DNA from: Phaeobacter sp. G2
GTDB lineage: Bacteria > Pseudomonadota > Alphaproteobacteria > Rhodobacterales > Rhodobacteraceae
DNA: 64,000 nucleotides
Direction of reading: 5' to 3'
NCBI GenBank assembly: GCA_025163595.1
Contig: CP104100.1
Location: 620,001 to 684,000 of the forward strand
In this document: positions 43,450-56,300 of the stretch, in pieces
Position numbering within the stretch: position 1 is the stretch's first letter
How the letters are laid out: each line of letters begins with the position of its first letter
The notes under the pieces: generated by a model
Told to the model about the DNA's origin: nothing
Databases searched by the model: none
The model's input: the letters and a program-made list of their open reading frames with translations, nothing else
Made by a program: the position numbers and the translations under genes

Positions 43450-44236
43450 GCCAAGCGCGGGCAAGAAAGCCAGCAAAAGCAGCAAGACCAACAAAACCTC
43501 ACCAGGGCGGAACCTGCGGTTTTGTGTCTTTGGCGACAGCCATATTGCCTGTGTCAAACATGCCTTGGATGAGGGGCTGCTGGACCTGGAAGGGGCTGAG
43601 CTGGAATTCTGGGGCGCACCGGGGCCGCAGTTTCGCGATCTGCACCTGGAGGACGGGCGTTTTGTCGGCACCAGTGCGGCAGCCCGCGACAGCCTGGCGA
43701 AGATCAATCCGGCGCGCAGCGCAGGGCTGGAGCCGCAGGCGTTTGACGGCTTCTTGTTCATTGGCTGCCGGTTGCGCGCCTCTGACTTCCTGGTGCCCGT
43801 GCTGGCCAGTCAGCCAGGGGCGCTGGGCTATCTGAGCCAAGCGGTGCGCGATCTGATGCTGACACGTTGGCTGGAAGGTTGCCGCTGGTACCGCGCAGCA
43901 CATGAATTTGCCAAACAGCGCCCGGTGTTCTTTTCACCGGCGGGGTTTCTCAATGACGGGATCGTCAGCGAGGACGAGGTGGCCCGGACGGTCAACACCG
44001 CGGCAACAGAGGCCGAGCGGGACATGCTCTGGGACCAGATTGCCAAAGCGATGAATGAGGACAACATCCAGCTGATCCGCCAGCCAGAGGAAACCGTGAC
44101 CCGCGGTGGGTTGACCCGGGCCGCGTTTGCAACCAGCCTTGGCGATCAGGGCGATGACAGCGTTCATAAGAATGGCGCCTATGGGGCCTTGATCCTGAAT
44201 CAGGCGCTGGGCGCGTTGCGCGCGGTGCAGAAGTAA
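43436..44236 (+). CDS. Putative SGNH-like protein, coupled to GSCFA
   Basis: The 266-residue protein begins with a basic, Lys/Ser-rich stretch and then LRFCVFGDSHIACVKHALDE, a G-D-S-H block similar to block I of SGNH hydrolases. FDGFLFIGCRLRAS follows as a possible second block, and DDSVHKNGAYGALILNQALG near the end contains a D...H pair that could complete a triad. There is no signal peptide. The ATG at 43436 lies inside the GSCFA gene, with GAGGAG (43423-43428) as ribosome binding site. I know no specific function; an esterase or transferase working with the GSCFA protein is a reasonable inference. Confidence 0.65.
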   Translation: MPLDKPSAGKKASKSSKTNKTSPGRNLRFCVFGDSHIACVKHALDEGLLDLEGAELEFWGAPGPQFRDLHLEDGRFVGTSAAARDSLAKINPARSAGLEPQAFDGFLFIGCRLRASDFLVPVLASQPGALGYLSQAVRDLMLTRWLEGCRWYRAAHEFAKQRPVFFSPAGFLNDGIVSEDEVARTVNTAATEAERDMLWDQIAKAMNEDNIQLIRQPEETVTRGGLTRAAFATSLGDQGDDSVHKNGAYGALILNQALGALRAVQK

Positions 44237-44245
44237 CCCTAGGGC

Positions 44246-44274
44246 TTGAATTCGGGCTCTGTTGGCGTTAAATG
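44246..44274 (+). promoter_or_regulatory. Candidate promoter of secE
   Basis: TTGAAT (44246-44251) and TAAATG (44269-44274) with a 17-base spacer, starting 10 bases after the preceding stop and ending 34 bases before the secE start. Confidence 0.5.
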
Positions 44275-44308
44275 CCGCAGACCCTGCTAGCAGAGAGACA
44301 CAAGGCAC

Positions 44309-44506
44309 ATGGCCACACTCAATCCCGTTCAGTTCATCCAGCAAGTCCGTGCCGAGGTGAGCAAGGTCGTTTGGCCTACCCGTCGCGAAGTTCTGCTGAC
44401 CACAGTGATGGTCTTTATCATGGCGGCTTTGACGGCCGTGTTTTTTGCCCTGGTTGATATTGTGATCCGCTTTGGCCTGCAAAACCTGCTTGGCATGTTT
44501 GGCTAA
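44309..44506 (+). CDS. secE: Preprotein translocase subunit SecE
   Basis: SecE stabilises SecY in the protein-export channel. The 65-residue single-helix form is typical of alphaproteobacteria: an amphipathic N-terminal helix (FIQQVRAEVSKVVWPTRREV, with the conserved VVWPTR) and one membrane helix (MVFIMAALTAVFFALVDIVI). It precedes nusG as usual, but with a 279-base gap that carries another promoter candidate. In most relatives tRNA-Trp would directly precede it; here the island genes intervene. Confidence 0.95.
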   Translation: MATLNPVQFIQQVRAEVSKVVWPTRREVLLTTVMVFIMAALTAVFFALVDIVIRFGLQNLLGMFG

Positions 44507-44704
44507 GCAGTCAAACCTGTGCCGGCTGGGGGCCTGCGATATGCGCCCCAGGCCTGTGCGCAGATAGGTGGGAGCCCTGTTTGCACAAAACCGGACCCGG
44601 CTCTTGATCTTGCCCCCGTTGGCGGGTAGTTGAGCCAGAACCTCTGACGTGGGCGTGCGGCGAATCGTGTTGCGCGCCGATTTTTGTTAAAACGCTTGAT
44701 GTGT

Positions 44705-44730
44705 TTGACAGGACCACGGCGGAAATAATT
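44705..44730 (+). promoter_or_regulatory. Candidate promoter in the secE-nusG gap
   Basis: A consensus TTGACA (44705-44710) is followed by AT-rich AAATAATTTTTAC from 44723; the best -10 (TAATTT, from about 44726) gives a short 15-base spacer. The 279-base gap between secE and nusG is longer than normal for this pair, which supports separate transcription of nusG. Confidence 0.35.
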
Positions 44731-44785
44731 TTTACTGACGGCGTTGATTTTCTTTCGCGCGGCAAAACTAAGGACGGTCAAGTTC

Positions 44786-45319
44786 ATGGCGAAACGGTGG
44801 TATTCGGTCAGCGTTCTTTCGAACTTCGAAAAGAAAATCGCAGAGCAGATTCGCACCTCGGTTGCCGAGCAGGGGCTTGAGGATGACATCGACGAGGTCC
44901 TGGTCCCCACCGAAGAGGTGATCGAGATCCGTCGCGGCAAGAAAGTCTCGACCGAGCGGCGCTTTATGCCCGGCTATGTGCTGGTGCATATGGAAATGTC
45001 CGACCGGGGCTATCACCTGATTTCCTCGATCAACCGGGTCACCGGCTTTCTTGGCCCGCAGGGCCGTCCGATGCCAATGCGTGACGCCGAAGTTCAGGGC
45101 ATCCTGGGCCGCGTCGAAGAGGGCATCGAAGCCCCACGTACCCTGATTTCCTTTGAGATCGGCGACAAGGTCAAGGTCAACGATGGTCCGTTTGAAGACT
45201 TCGACGGTATGGTTGAAGGCGTTGATGACGGCACCCAGAAGCTGAAAGTTTCGGTGTCGATCTTTGGCCGCGAAACCCCGGTCGAGCTGGACTTTACTCA
45301 GGTTACCAAACAGAGCTGA
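44786..45319 (+). CDS. nusG: Transcription termination/antitermination protein NusG
   Basis: NusG binds RNA polymerase and links it to Rho or to the ribosome (via S10). The 177-residue protein has the NGN domain starting MAKRWYSVSVLSNFEKKIAE, with FMPGYVLVHMEMSD and VTGFLGPQGRPMPM, and the C-terminal KOW domain (GDKVKVNDGPFEDFDGMVEG). Length is normal. The start at 44786 is chosen over an in-frame upstream ATG at 44744 because the family begins here. A terminator follows directly, so nusG is not co-transcribed with rplK in a simple way. Confidence 0.97.
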   Translation: MAKRWYSVSVLSNFEKKIAEQIRTSVAEQGLEDDIDEVLVPTEEVIEIRRGKKVSTERRFMPGYVLVHMEMSDRGYHLISSINRVTGFLGPQGRPMPMRDAEVQGILGRVEEGIEAPRTLISFEIGDKVKVNDGPFEDFDGMVEGVDDGTQKLKVSVSIFGRETPVELDFTQVTKQS

Positions 45320-45380
45320 TCGTCCAACTGATTTTGGCTGGTTGATATGAACGGGCCGATCCAGATGTGATCCAGAATTG

Positions 45381-45415
45381 AAAACGCCGCGGTGCCCAAA
45401 GGCTCGCGGCGTTTT
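45381..45415. terminator. Bidirectional terminator between nusG and marC
   Basis: An 11-bp stem AAAACGCCGCG/CGCGGCGTTTT (45381-45391 with 45405-45415) lies between converging genes. Confidence 0.85.
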
Positions 45416-45429
45416 GCATTTGGTAGGCC

Positions 45430-46098
45430 TTAGCTGCCTGTGGCCTGTGTGAGGGGGGAATCCGTTCCGGCTGGTGCAAGGTCGAGAATGCCAAGCATTT
45501 CCATGCCGCCCATGATCGAATCCACCGCGATGGTCACCAGAACTATCCCCATCACCCGACTGATGACGCTGGCGCCAGTTCGGCCAATGATCCGGTTGAT
45601 GACCCCCGCCATCAGCAGCAGGACCAGTGTCAGCAACAGAACCAACAGCAGCAATCCGGCGGTGATCGCCTGATCGGCGATGGTTTCGGTGTGGTTGTCC
45701 GTGAGGATCACAATGGCCAGCATCGCACCGGGGGAGGCAATGGAGGGCATGGCCAGCGGGAACACCGCCCCGGCCAGGTGATCGCGCTCGGCTTCCTGGA
45801 TCTCATGCACCGGTTTGGCTTCGCCAAAAATCATCGTGAGGGCAAACAGGAACAAAACGATCCCACCCGCGATCTGAAAGGAGCCCAGCCTGAGGCCCAG
45901 CGTTTCTAGCAGGAATTGGCCACCCACGAGAAACAGGAGCAAGACTAGGGCGGCAATCGCCACAGCCCGCATGGCAAATCGGCGGTGAAGTTTTGCTGGC
46001 ACGGCTTGCACTGCAAACAGGAAAACCGGGATCGTTCCCACTGGATCGATGACAACAAAGAGTGTCACAAATTCTCTGACGAGGGAGGTCCAGTCCAT
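45430..46098 (-). CDS. MarC/YhgN-family membrane protein
   Basis: The 222-residue protein has six predicted membrane helices and the MarC hallmarks FVTLFVVIDPVGTIPVFLF near the N-terminus and FPLAMPSIASPGAMLAIVIL in the middle. Despite the name, the E. coli protein is not proven to confer multiple antibiotic resistance, and function is unknown. The start at 46098 has AAAGGAAAA upstream. It lies on the opposite strand inside the nusG-rplK interval, an insertion into the usual nusG-rplKAJL order. Confidence 0.9.
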   Translation of the reverse strand: MDWTSLVREFVTLFVVIDPVGTIPVFLFAVQAVPAKLHRRFAMRAVAIAALVLLLFLVGGQFLLETLGLRLGSFQIAGGIVLFLFALTMIFGEAKPVHEIQEAERDHLAGAVFPLAMPSIASPGAMLAIVILTDNHTETIADQAITAGLLLLVLLLTLVLLLMAGVINRIIGRTGASVISRVMGIVLVTIAVDSIMGGMEMLGILDLAPAGTDSPLTQATGS

Positions 46099-46411
46099 TA
46101 TGGTGTTTTCCTTTGCGGTGCTGCGGTTCCTGCGCATATGGGGGAGGTCAGGCACATAAGGCAAGTGGCGCGGCCTGCGTCCAGTGCCTGGTGGTGAAGA
46201 TCTGACGGGGGATGCTGAAGGCTTGGGCGGCGTTGGACGCATCGATAGCACTTCTGTGCTTGTCTCGCAGGGCTTTGTGCTATACGAGCCGCCCTTATCG
46301 TCTTTGGGCGAGATTCTCTCGTGGGAGATTCGGGGATCGCGATCTTCGGTCGGACCACGCAACAGCAAACCGGATGGGACGCGTCTCATCCTCCGTTGAA
46401 AGGACAACCAC
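46099..46411 (+). promoter_or_regulatory. rplKA promoter and leader region (gene-free)
   Basis: The 313-base gap upstream of rplK holds a promoter-like pair CTTGTC (46259-46264) and TATACG (46281-46286), 16 bases apart. The transcript would start about 46293 and have a leader of nearly 120 bases before rplK, long enough for an L1 autoregulatory site, although I could not define the L1-binding fold by eye. No gene is seen. Confidence 0.5.
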
Positions 46412-46837
46412 ATGGCTAAGAAGCTTGTTGGTTCGATGAAACTGCAGGTTCCTGCAGGTCAGGCAAACCCATCTCCACCCGTTGGCCCCGCACTGGGTCA
46501 GCGCGGCATCAACATCATGGAATTCTGCAAGGCGTTCAACGCCAAGACCGCAGACATGGAGCCAGGTGCGCCTTGCCCAACCGTGATCACCTACTATCAG
46601 GACAAGTCCTTCACCATGGACATCAAGACGCCACCTGCGTCTTATTACCTGAAGAAGGCTGCCAAAGTTAAATCCGGCGCCAAGACTCCTTCGCGTGAAA
46701 CCGTTGGTACCGTGACCGCTGCTCAGGTGAAAGAAATCGCCGAAGCAAAAATGAAAGATCTGAACGCCAACGATATCGAAGCGGCGATGAAGATCATCCT
46801 GGGCTCCGCCCGCTCCATGGGCATCGAGGTGAAGTAA
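46412..46837 (+). CDS. rplK: 50S ribosomal protein L11
   Basis: L11 sits at the GTPase-associated centre of the large subunit and binds 23S rRNA helix 43/44. The 141-residue protein shows [20 protein letters not shown] (the N-terminal hallmark), [38 protein letters not shown] and the C-terminal signature [14 protein letters not shown] [13 protein letters not shown]. An AAAGGACAA ribosome binding site precedes it. It is one base from rplA, with which it forms an operon controlled by L1 in other bacteria. Confidence 0.98.
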   Translation: MAKKLVGSMKLQVPAGQANPSPPVGPALGQRGINIMEFCKAFNAKTADMEPGAPCPTVITYYQDKSFTMDIKTPPASYYLKKAAKVKSGAKTPSRETVGTVTAAQVKEIAEAKMKDLNANDIEAAMKIILGSARSMGIEVK

Positions 46838-46838
46838 G

Positions 46839-47537
46839 ATGGCAAAGCTCGGAAAACGTACCCGCGCCGCGCGCGAAGCAGTCGCTGGCAAAGCCAACCT
46901 CACCGTTGCTGAAGCCGTTGCTCTGGTGAAAGCCAACGCAACCTCGAAGTTCGACGAGACCATCGAGATTGCTCTGAACCTGGGCGTTGACACCCGTCAC
47001 GCGGACCAGATGGTTCGTGGCGTTGTTGGTCTGCCAAACGGCACCGGCAAATCCATGCGCGTTGCGGTATTCGCACGTGGCCCCAAGGCTGACGAAGCCA
47101 AAGCGGCTGGCGCAGATGTGATCGGCGCAGAAGACCTGATGGAAAGCATCCAGGCTGGTAACCTCGATTTCGATCGTTGCATTGCCACCCCTGACATGAT
47201 GCCCATCGTTGGTCGTCTGGGTAAGATCCTTGGCCCACGCAACCTGATGCCAAACCCCAAAGTTGGCACCGTGACCATGGACGTCAAAACCGCTGTTGAA
47301 GCGGCCAAAGGCGGCGAAGTTCAGTTCAAAGCTGAAAAAGGTGGCGTTGTACACGCCGGTGTTGGCAAAGCATCTTTTGATGAAGCCAAGCTGGTCGAAA
47401 ACGTCTCTGCCTTTATTGATGCAGTTGCCAAGGCGCGCCCATCGGGTGCCAAAGGTGCCTACATGAAGAAGATCGTACTGACTTCGACAATGGGCCCCGG
47501 TGTAACCCTGGACGTGGACGCTGCTGTCTCTGAGTGA
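46839..47537 (+). CDS. rplA: 50S ribosomal protein L1
   Basis: L1 forms the mobile L1 stalk and represses its own operon when in excess. The 232-residue protein contains [40 protein letters not shown], the [20 protein letters not shown] block, [19 protein letters not shown] (the L1 signature) and [11 protein letters not shown] near the end. It starts one base after rplK and ends before a terminator, so rplKA is a distinct transcription unit from rplJL. Confidence 0.98.
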   Translation: MAKLGKRTRAAREAVAGKANLTVAEAVALVKANATSKFDETIEIALNLGVDTRHADQMVRGVVGLPNGTGKSMRVAVFARGPKADEAKAAGADVIGAEDLMESIQAGNLDFDRCIATPDMMPIVGRLGKILGPRNLMPNPKVGTVTMDVKTAVEAAKGGEVQFKAEKGGVVHAGVGKASFDEAKLVENVSAFIDAVAKARPSGAKGAYMKKIVLTSTMGPGVTLDVDAAVSE

Positions 47538-47565
47538 GATCGCATTTTGTCGATGTGAATTGAAG

Positions 47566-47597
47566 ATGGGCGGTGCCGCAAGGTCCGCCCATTTTCT
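47566..47597 (+). terminator. Terminator of rplKA
   Basis: Stem ATGGGCGG/CCGCCCAT (47566-47573 with 47585-47592) running into TTTTCT, 28 bases after the rplA stop. Confidence 0.8.
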
Positions 47598-47698
47598 ATT
47601 GGGCCGCTTCTGTCGCGCTGTGCCGTGTGAGGGGCGGCGCAAGATAGGGTTTGTTTGGCGGTTATATGGGTCTTGTCCCGTGGTGTGTGATTTACCAC

Positions 47699-47727
47699 TT
47701 GGAAATCCCTCGAATTGGCAGTAATAC
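47699..47727 (+). promoter_or_regulatory. Promoter of rplJL-rpoBC
   Basis: TTGGAA (47699-47704) and TAATAC (47722-47727) with a 17-base spacer, 240 bases upstream of rplJ and just after the rplKA terminator. The location and match make it the best candidate for the rplJ promoter. Confidence 0.6.
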
Positions 47728-47967
47728 GACCAAGAGGTAAAGCGTGCGATTCGTCGTGCGCTTTATTTCATTTCGTCCAAGATGGTGGGTGACCTGTCGA
47801 TCGGGTCTTAATTTCCCTCCTGAGACGGGAGAGACAAAAAAGATCGAGGGTTCTTTTATACCTTCGGGCGACGTTGGCTATCCCTGTAAAACGGACTTGA
47901 ACGTCAGGCAGTTTTGTCTGGCACATCAATGAGCCGGGGTGTTTACACCCCAAATTTGGAGAGAACT
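47728..47967 (+). promoter_or_regulatory. rplJ leader (likely L10 autoregulatory RNA)
   Basis: The stretch between the promoter and rplJ is about 230 bases and gene-free. It contains several potential stems, e.g. TAAAGCG/CGCTTTA (47738-47744 with 47759-47765) and GGGGTG/CACCCC just before the ribosome binding site (47936-47952). Long rplJ leaders bind the L10-L12 complex in many bacteria; position supports that role here, but I did not derive the kink-turn fold. Confidence 0.5.
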
Positions 47968-48486
47968 GTGGATAGAGCCCAGAAAGAGAAATTGGTCGAG
48001 GAACTCGGCCAGATCTTCGAAAGCTCTGGCGTCGTGGTGGTTGCTCACTACGCCGGTCTTACAGTTGCTGATATGCAGGACCTACGAGCGCGCGCAAGCG
48101 ATGCTGGTAGTGCCGTGCGTGTTGCCAAAAACAGGCTCGCCAAAATCGCCCTCGAGGGTAAGTCATGTGAAAGCATTTCTAACCTGCTGACGGGGATGAC
48201 CGTTCTGACCTATTCTGAGGACCCTGTGGCAGCTGCCAAAGTGGCCGAAGATTTCGCCAAAGAGAACAAGAAATTCGAAATTCTTGGCGGCGCAATGGGT
48301 GAGAACGCTCTGGACCGGGCTGGTGTTACAGCTGTGTCGAAAATGCCTTCGCGCGACGAGCTTATTGCTCAGATCGCAAGCTGCATCGGCGCACCTGCAA
48401 GCAACATCGCTGGGGCCATTGGCGCACCTGCAAGCAATATCGCAAGCATTCTTTCGACCATCGAAGAGAAGGCGGAAGCTGCGTAA
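47968..48486 (+). CDS. rplJ: 50S ribosomal protein L10
   Basis: L10 anchors the L7/L12 stalk to the ribosome. The 172-residue protein begins [20 protein letters not shown], with [18 protein letters not shown] and [14 protein letters not shown] as rRNA-binding parts. The C-terminal helices that bind L12 dimers include a near-exact repeat ([20 protein letters not shown]). The GTG start at 47968 with GGAGAGA upstream is preferred over an ATG at 47932, because the family starts here. It precedes rplL by 81 bases. Confidence 0.96.
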   Translation: MDRAQKEKLVEELGQIFESSGVVVVAHYAGLTVADMQDLRARASDAGSAVRVAKNRLAKIALEGKSCESISNLLTGMTVLTYSEDPVAAAKVAEDFAKENKKFEILGGAMGENALDRAGVTAVSKMPSRDELIAQIASCIGAPASNIAGAIGAPASNIASILSTIEEKAEAA

Positions 48487-48567
48487 GCGGTTAGCACTGA
48501 ATGACTGGCGTGGGGAAATATCCCATGCGTTGGAACACATACACTGAACACGGAAAGAGCTGATACA

Positions 48568-48939
48568 ATGGCTGATCTGAAAGCACTCGCAGAAAGCATC
48601 GTGGGTCTGACCCTGCTGGAAGCACAAGAACTGAAAACCATCCTCAAAGACGAGTATGGCATCGAGCCCGCCGCTGGCGGCGCAGTGATGATGGCAGGCC
48701 CCGCCGATGGCGCCGCTGCCGAAGAAGAAAAAACTGAATTCGACGTCGTTCTGAAGAACGCCGGCGCATCCAAAATCAACGTGATCAAAGAAGTTCGCGG
48801 CATCACCGGTCTTGGCCTGAAAGAAGCCAAAGAGCTGGTTGAAGCTGGCGGCAAGATCAAAGAAGGCGTGTCGAAAGACGAAGCCGAAGACGTCAAAGGC
48901 AAGCTGGAAGCAGCTGGCGCCGAAGTCGAAGTGGCCTAA
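48568..48939 (+). CDS. rplL: 50S ribosomal protein L7/L12
   Basis: The stalk protein recruits translation GTPases. The 123-residue protein has an N-terminal dimerisation helix ([20 protein letters not shown]), an Ala-rich hinge ([15 protein letters not shown]) and the C-terminal domain [20 protein letters not shown] with [20 protein letters not shown], which contacts GTPases. Length and composition are typical. Two hairpins follow before rpoB. Confidence 0.98.
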   Translation: MADLKALAESIVGLTLLEAQELKTILKDEYGIEPAAGGAVMMAGPADGAAAEEEKTEFDVVLKNAGASKINVIKEVRGITGLGLKEAKELVEAGGKIKEGVSKDEAEDVKGKLEAAGAEVEVA

Positions 48940-48959
48940 GCCATTTTGTCTGGGGATTT

Positions 48960-49024
48960 GGTCAGGTTTCCCTGACCCTTCCTTATATATTTCAGGCTGG
49001 ATCCGAAGAAATTCGGGTCCAGCC
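48960..49024 (+). promoter_or_regulatory. Two hairpins in the rplL-rpoB gap
   Basis: The first stem GGTCAGG/CCTGACC (48960-48966 with 48971-48977, four-base loop) is followed by a pyrimidine-rich stretch; the second, GGCTGGATCCGAA with TTCGGGTCCAGCC (48995-49007 with 49012-49024, one T-G pair), is 13 bp long. In E. coli this gap holds a partial terminator and an RNase III site that adjust rpoB relative to rplL; the same roles are plausible here. Confidence 0.55.
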
Positions 49025-49204
49025 GAATCTGTCTTAGAAAGGGCCATTGTTAACGGTCCTTTCTCAGGCGCGGTTCAACGGATCGGGAGGCCGCCATTCG
49101 GGACGGTGGCCATGAATAGATCCAACCACGCTGTCTCGTATGGGCAAGATGCTGTGGCCCGGCAGCAGTCTTGACCGGTGAGAACTCGAAAGGTGACATC
49201 TGAC

Positions 49205-53341
<4,137 letters not shown>

Positions 53342-53396
53342 GGGCGCCCGCCCTTACTTCCACTCCCCCCTTCCGCACAAATTTGAGGAAACACAA

Positions 53397-56300
53397 ATGA
53401 ACCAGGAAATCACCAACAACCCGTTCAACCCGCTGACGCCGACCAAGGTCTTTGATGAAATCAAAGTCTCCCTGGCGTCGCCGGAACGGATCCTGTCTTG
53501 GTCTTATGGCGAAATCAAAAAGCCAGAAACCATCAACTACCGGACCTTCAAGCCCGAGCGCGACGGGCTGTTCTGTGCCCGTATCTTTGGCCCGATCAAA
53601 GACTACGAATGCCTCTGTGGTAAATATAAGCGCATGAAGTATCGCGGCGTTGTCTGCGAGAAATGTGGTGTTGAAGTTACCCTGCAGAAAGTGCGCCGCG
53701 AGCGCATGGGCCATATCGAACTGGCAGCCCCAGTTGCGCACATCTGGTTCCTCAAGTCGCTTCCTTCCCGGATCGGCCTGATGCTGGACATGACCCTGCG
53801 CGATCTGGAGCGGGTTTTGTACTTTGAAAACTACGTTGTTATCGAACCCGGTCTGACCGATCTGACCTATGGCCAGATGATGACCGAAGAAGAGTACATG
53901 GACGCCCAGGATGCCTATGGCATGGATGCTTTCACCGCCAATATCGGCGCCGAAGCAATCCGCGAAATGCTGGCGGCCATTGATCTGGATTCCGAGGCAG
54001 AGCACCTGCGCGCCGAGCTGGCCGAGGCCACTGGTGAGCTGAAGCCCAAGAAGATCATCAAACGTCTGAAAGTTGTGGAATCCTTCCTGGAATCCGGCAA
54101 CCGCCCAGAATGGATGATCATGACCGTGATCCCGGTTATTCCGCCAGAGCTGCGCCCGCTGGTGCCGCTGGACGGGGGCCGTTTTGCGACCTCTGACCTC
54201 AACGATCTGTATCGTCGGGTAATCAACCGGAACAACCGTCTGAAGCGCCTGATCGAGCTGCGCGCCCCTGACATCATCGTTCGTAACGAAAAGCGGATGT
54301 TGCAGGAATCTGTGGATGCGCTGTTTGACAACGGCCGTCGTGGCCGGGTCATCACCGGTGCCAACAAGCGTCCGCTGAAATCGCTCAGCGATATGCTGAA
54401 AGGCAAACAGGGTCGCTTCCGTCAGAACCTTTTGGGTAAGCGCGTCGACTTCTCCGGTCGTTCGGTCATTGTGACCGGCCCCGAGCTGAAGTTGCATCAG
54501 TGTGGCTTGCCCAAAAAGATGGCGCTGGAGCTGTTCAAACCCTTCATCTATTCGCGTCTTGAGGCCAAAGGTCTGTCCTCAACCGTGAAGCAGGCGAAGA
54601 AGCTGGTGGAAAAAGAGCGTCCCGAAGTGTGGGATATCTTGGACGAAGTCATCCGCGAACACCCTGTCATGCTGAACCGGGCGCCAACACTGCACCGTCT
54701 TGGTATCCAGGCGTTTGAACCCACGCTGATCGAAGGCAAGGCCATCCAGCTGCACCCGCTGGTTTGCTCGGCTTTCAACGCTGACTTTGACGGTGACCAG
54801 ATGGCTGTTCACGTGCCGCTGAGCCTTGAGGCCCAGCTGGAAGCACGCGTTTTGATGATGTCGACCAACAACGTTCTGTCGCCTGCAAACGGCGCGCCAA
54901 TCATCGTTCCGTCGCAGGATATGATCTTGGGTCTCTACTATGTGACCCTGGACCGCGAAGGCATGATCGGTGAAGGCAAGGTCTTTGGCACCATCGAAGA
55001 AGTGCAGCACGCGCTGGACGCCGGTGAAGTTCACCTGCACTCCCGCGTCACTGCGCGGATCACCCAGATTGACGACGAAGGCAACGAAGTGCTTCAGCGC
55101 TTTGAAACCACGCCGGGTCGTGTTTTGCTGGGCGCATTGCTGCCCAAGAACGCCAAGGCGCCGTTTGAGCTGGTGAACCGTCTTCTGCGGAAGAAAGAGG
55201 TGCAGCAGGTCATCGATACTGTCTACCGCTACTGTGGTCAGAAAGAGTCGGTTATCTTCTGTGACCAGATCATGACCATGGGTTTCCGCGAGGCCTTCAA
55301 GGCAGGTATTTCGTTCGGCAAGGACGATATGGTTGTTCCTGAAACCAAATGGCCCATCGTCAACGAGACCCGCAGTCTGGTGAAAGACTTTGAACAACAG
55401 TACATGGACGGCCTGATCACTCAGGGTGAAAAGTACAACAAAGTTGTGGATGCCTGGTCTAAATGTAACGACCGCGTCACGGACGCCATGATGACCACGA
55501 TTTCGACCTCCAAGCGCCATGACGACGGCTCTGAGGCGGAACCAAACTCGGTCTATATGATGGCCCACTCCGGTGCCCGTGGTTCGGTTACGCAGATGAA
55601 ACAGCTGGGCGGTATGCGGGGCCTGATGGCCAAGCCAAACGGCGACATCATCGAGACACCGATCATCTCGAACTTTAAAGAAGGCCTGTCGGTTCTGGAG
55701 TACTTCAACTCCACCCACGGTGCCCGTAAAGGTCTGTCGGATACGGCTCTGAAAACTGCGAACTCGGGTTATCTGACCCGTCGTCTGGTTGACGTGGCAC
55801 AGGATTGCATCGTGCGCGATCGGGACTGTGGCACCGAAAACTCGATCACGGCCTCTGCTGCGGTCAATGACGGTGAAGTGGTTGCCAGCCTTGGTGAGCG
55901 CATCCTGGGTCGTGTCACTGCTGAAGACGTCAAACGTCCAGGCACCGAGGAAATCCTTGCGGCGTCCGGTCAACTGATCGACGAACGTCTGGCCGACACC
56001 ATCGAAGAAGCCGGTGTTCAGACCATGCGCATTCGTTCGCCTCTGACCTGTGAGGCCGAAGAGGGCGTCTGCGCCATGTGCTATGGTCGTGACCTTGCAC
56101 GTGGTACCATGGTCAACACCGGTGAAGCTGTCGGCATTATCGCCGCGCAGTCGATTGGTGAACCCGGTACACAGCTGACAATGCGGACCTTCCACATTGG
56201 CGGCGTTGCTCAGGGTGGTCAGCAGTCCTTCCAGGAAGCCAGCCACGACGGTAAGATCGTTTATGAAAACGAAAACACTCTGAAGAACTCCGATGGAGAC

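Noticed and set aside
38251..44308. Direct repeat of the tRNA-Trp 3' end as right border of the island
   Set aside because: I looked for the T-arm/acceptor sequence downstream and found only short chance matches such as GCCCCTGC near 39988. No credible attR is visible.
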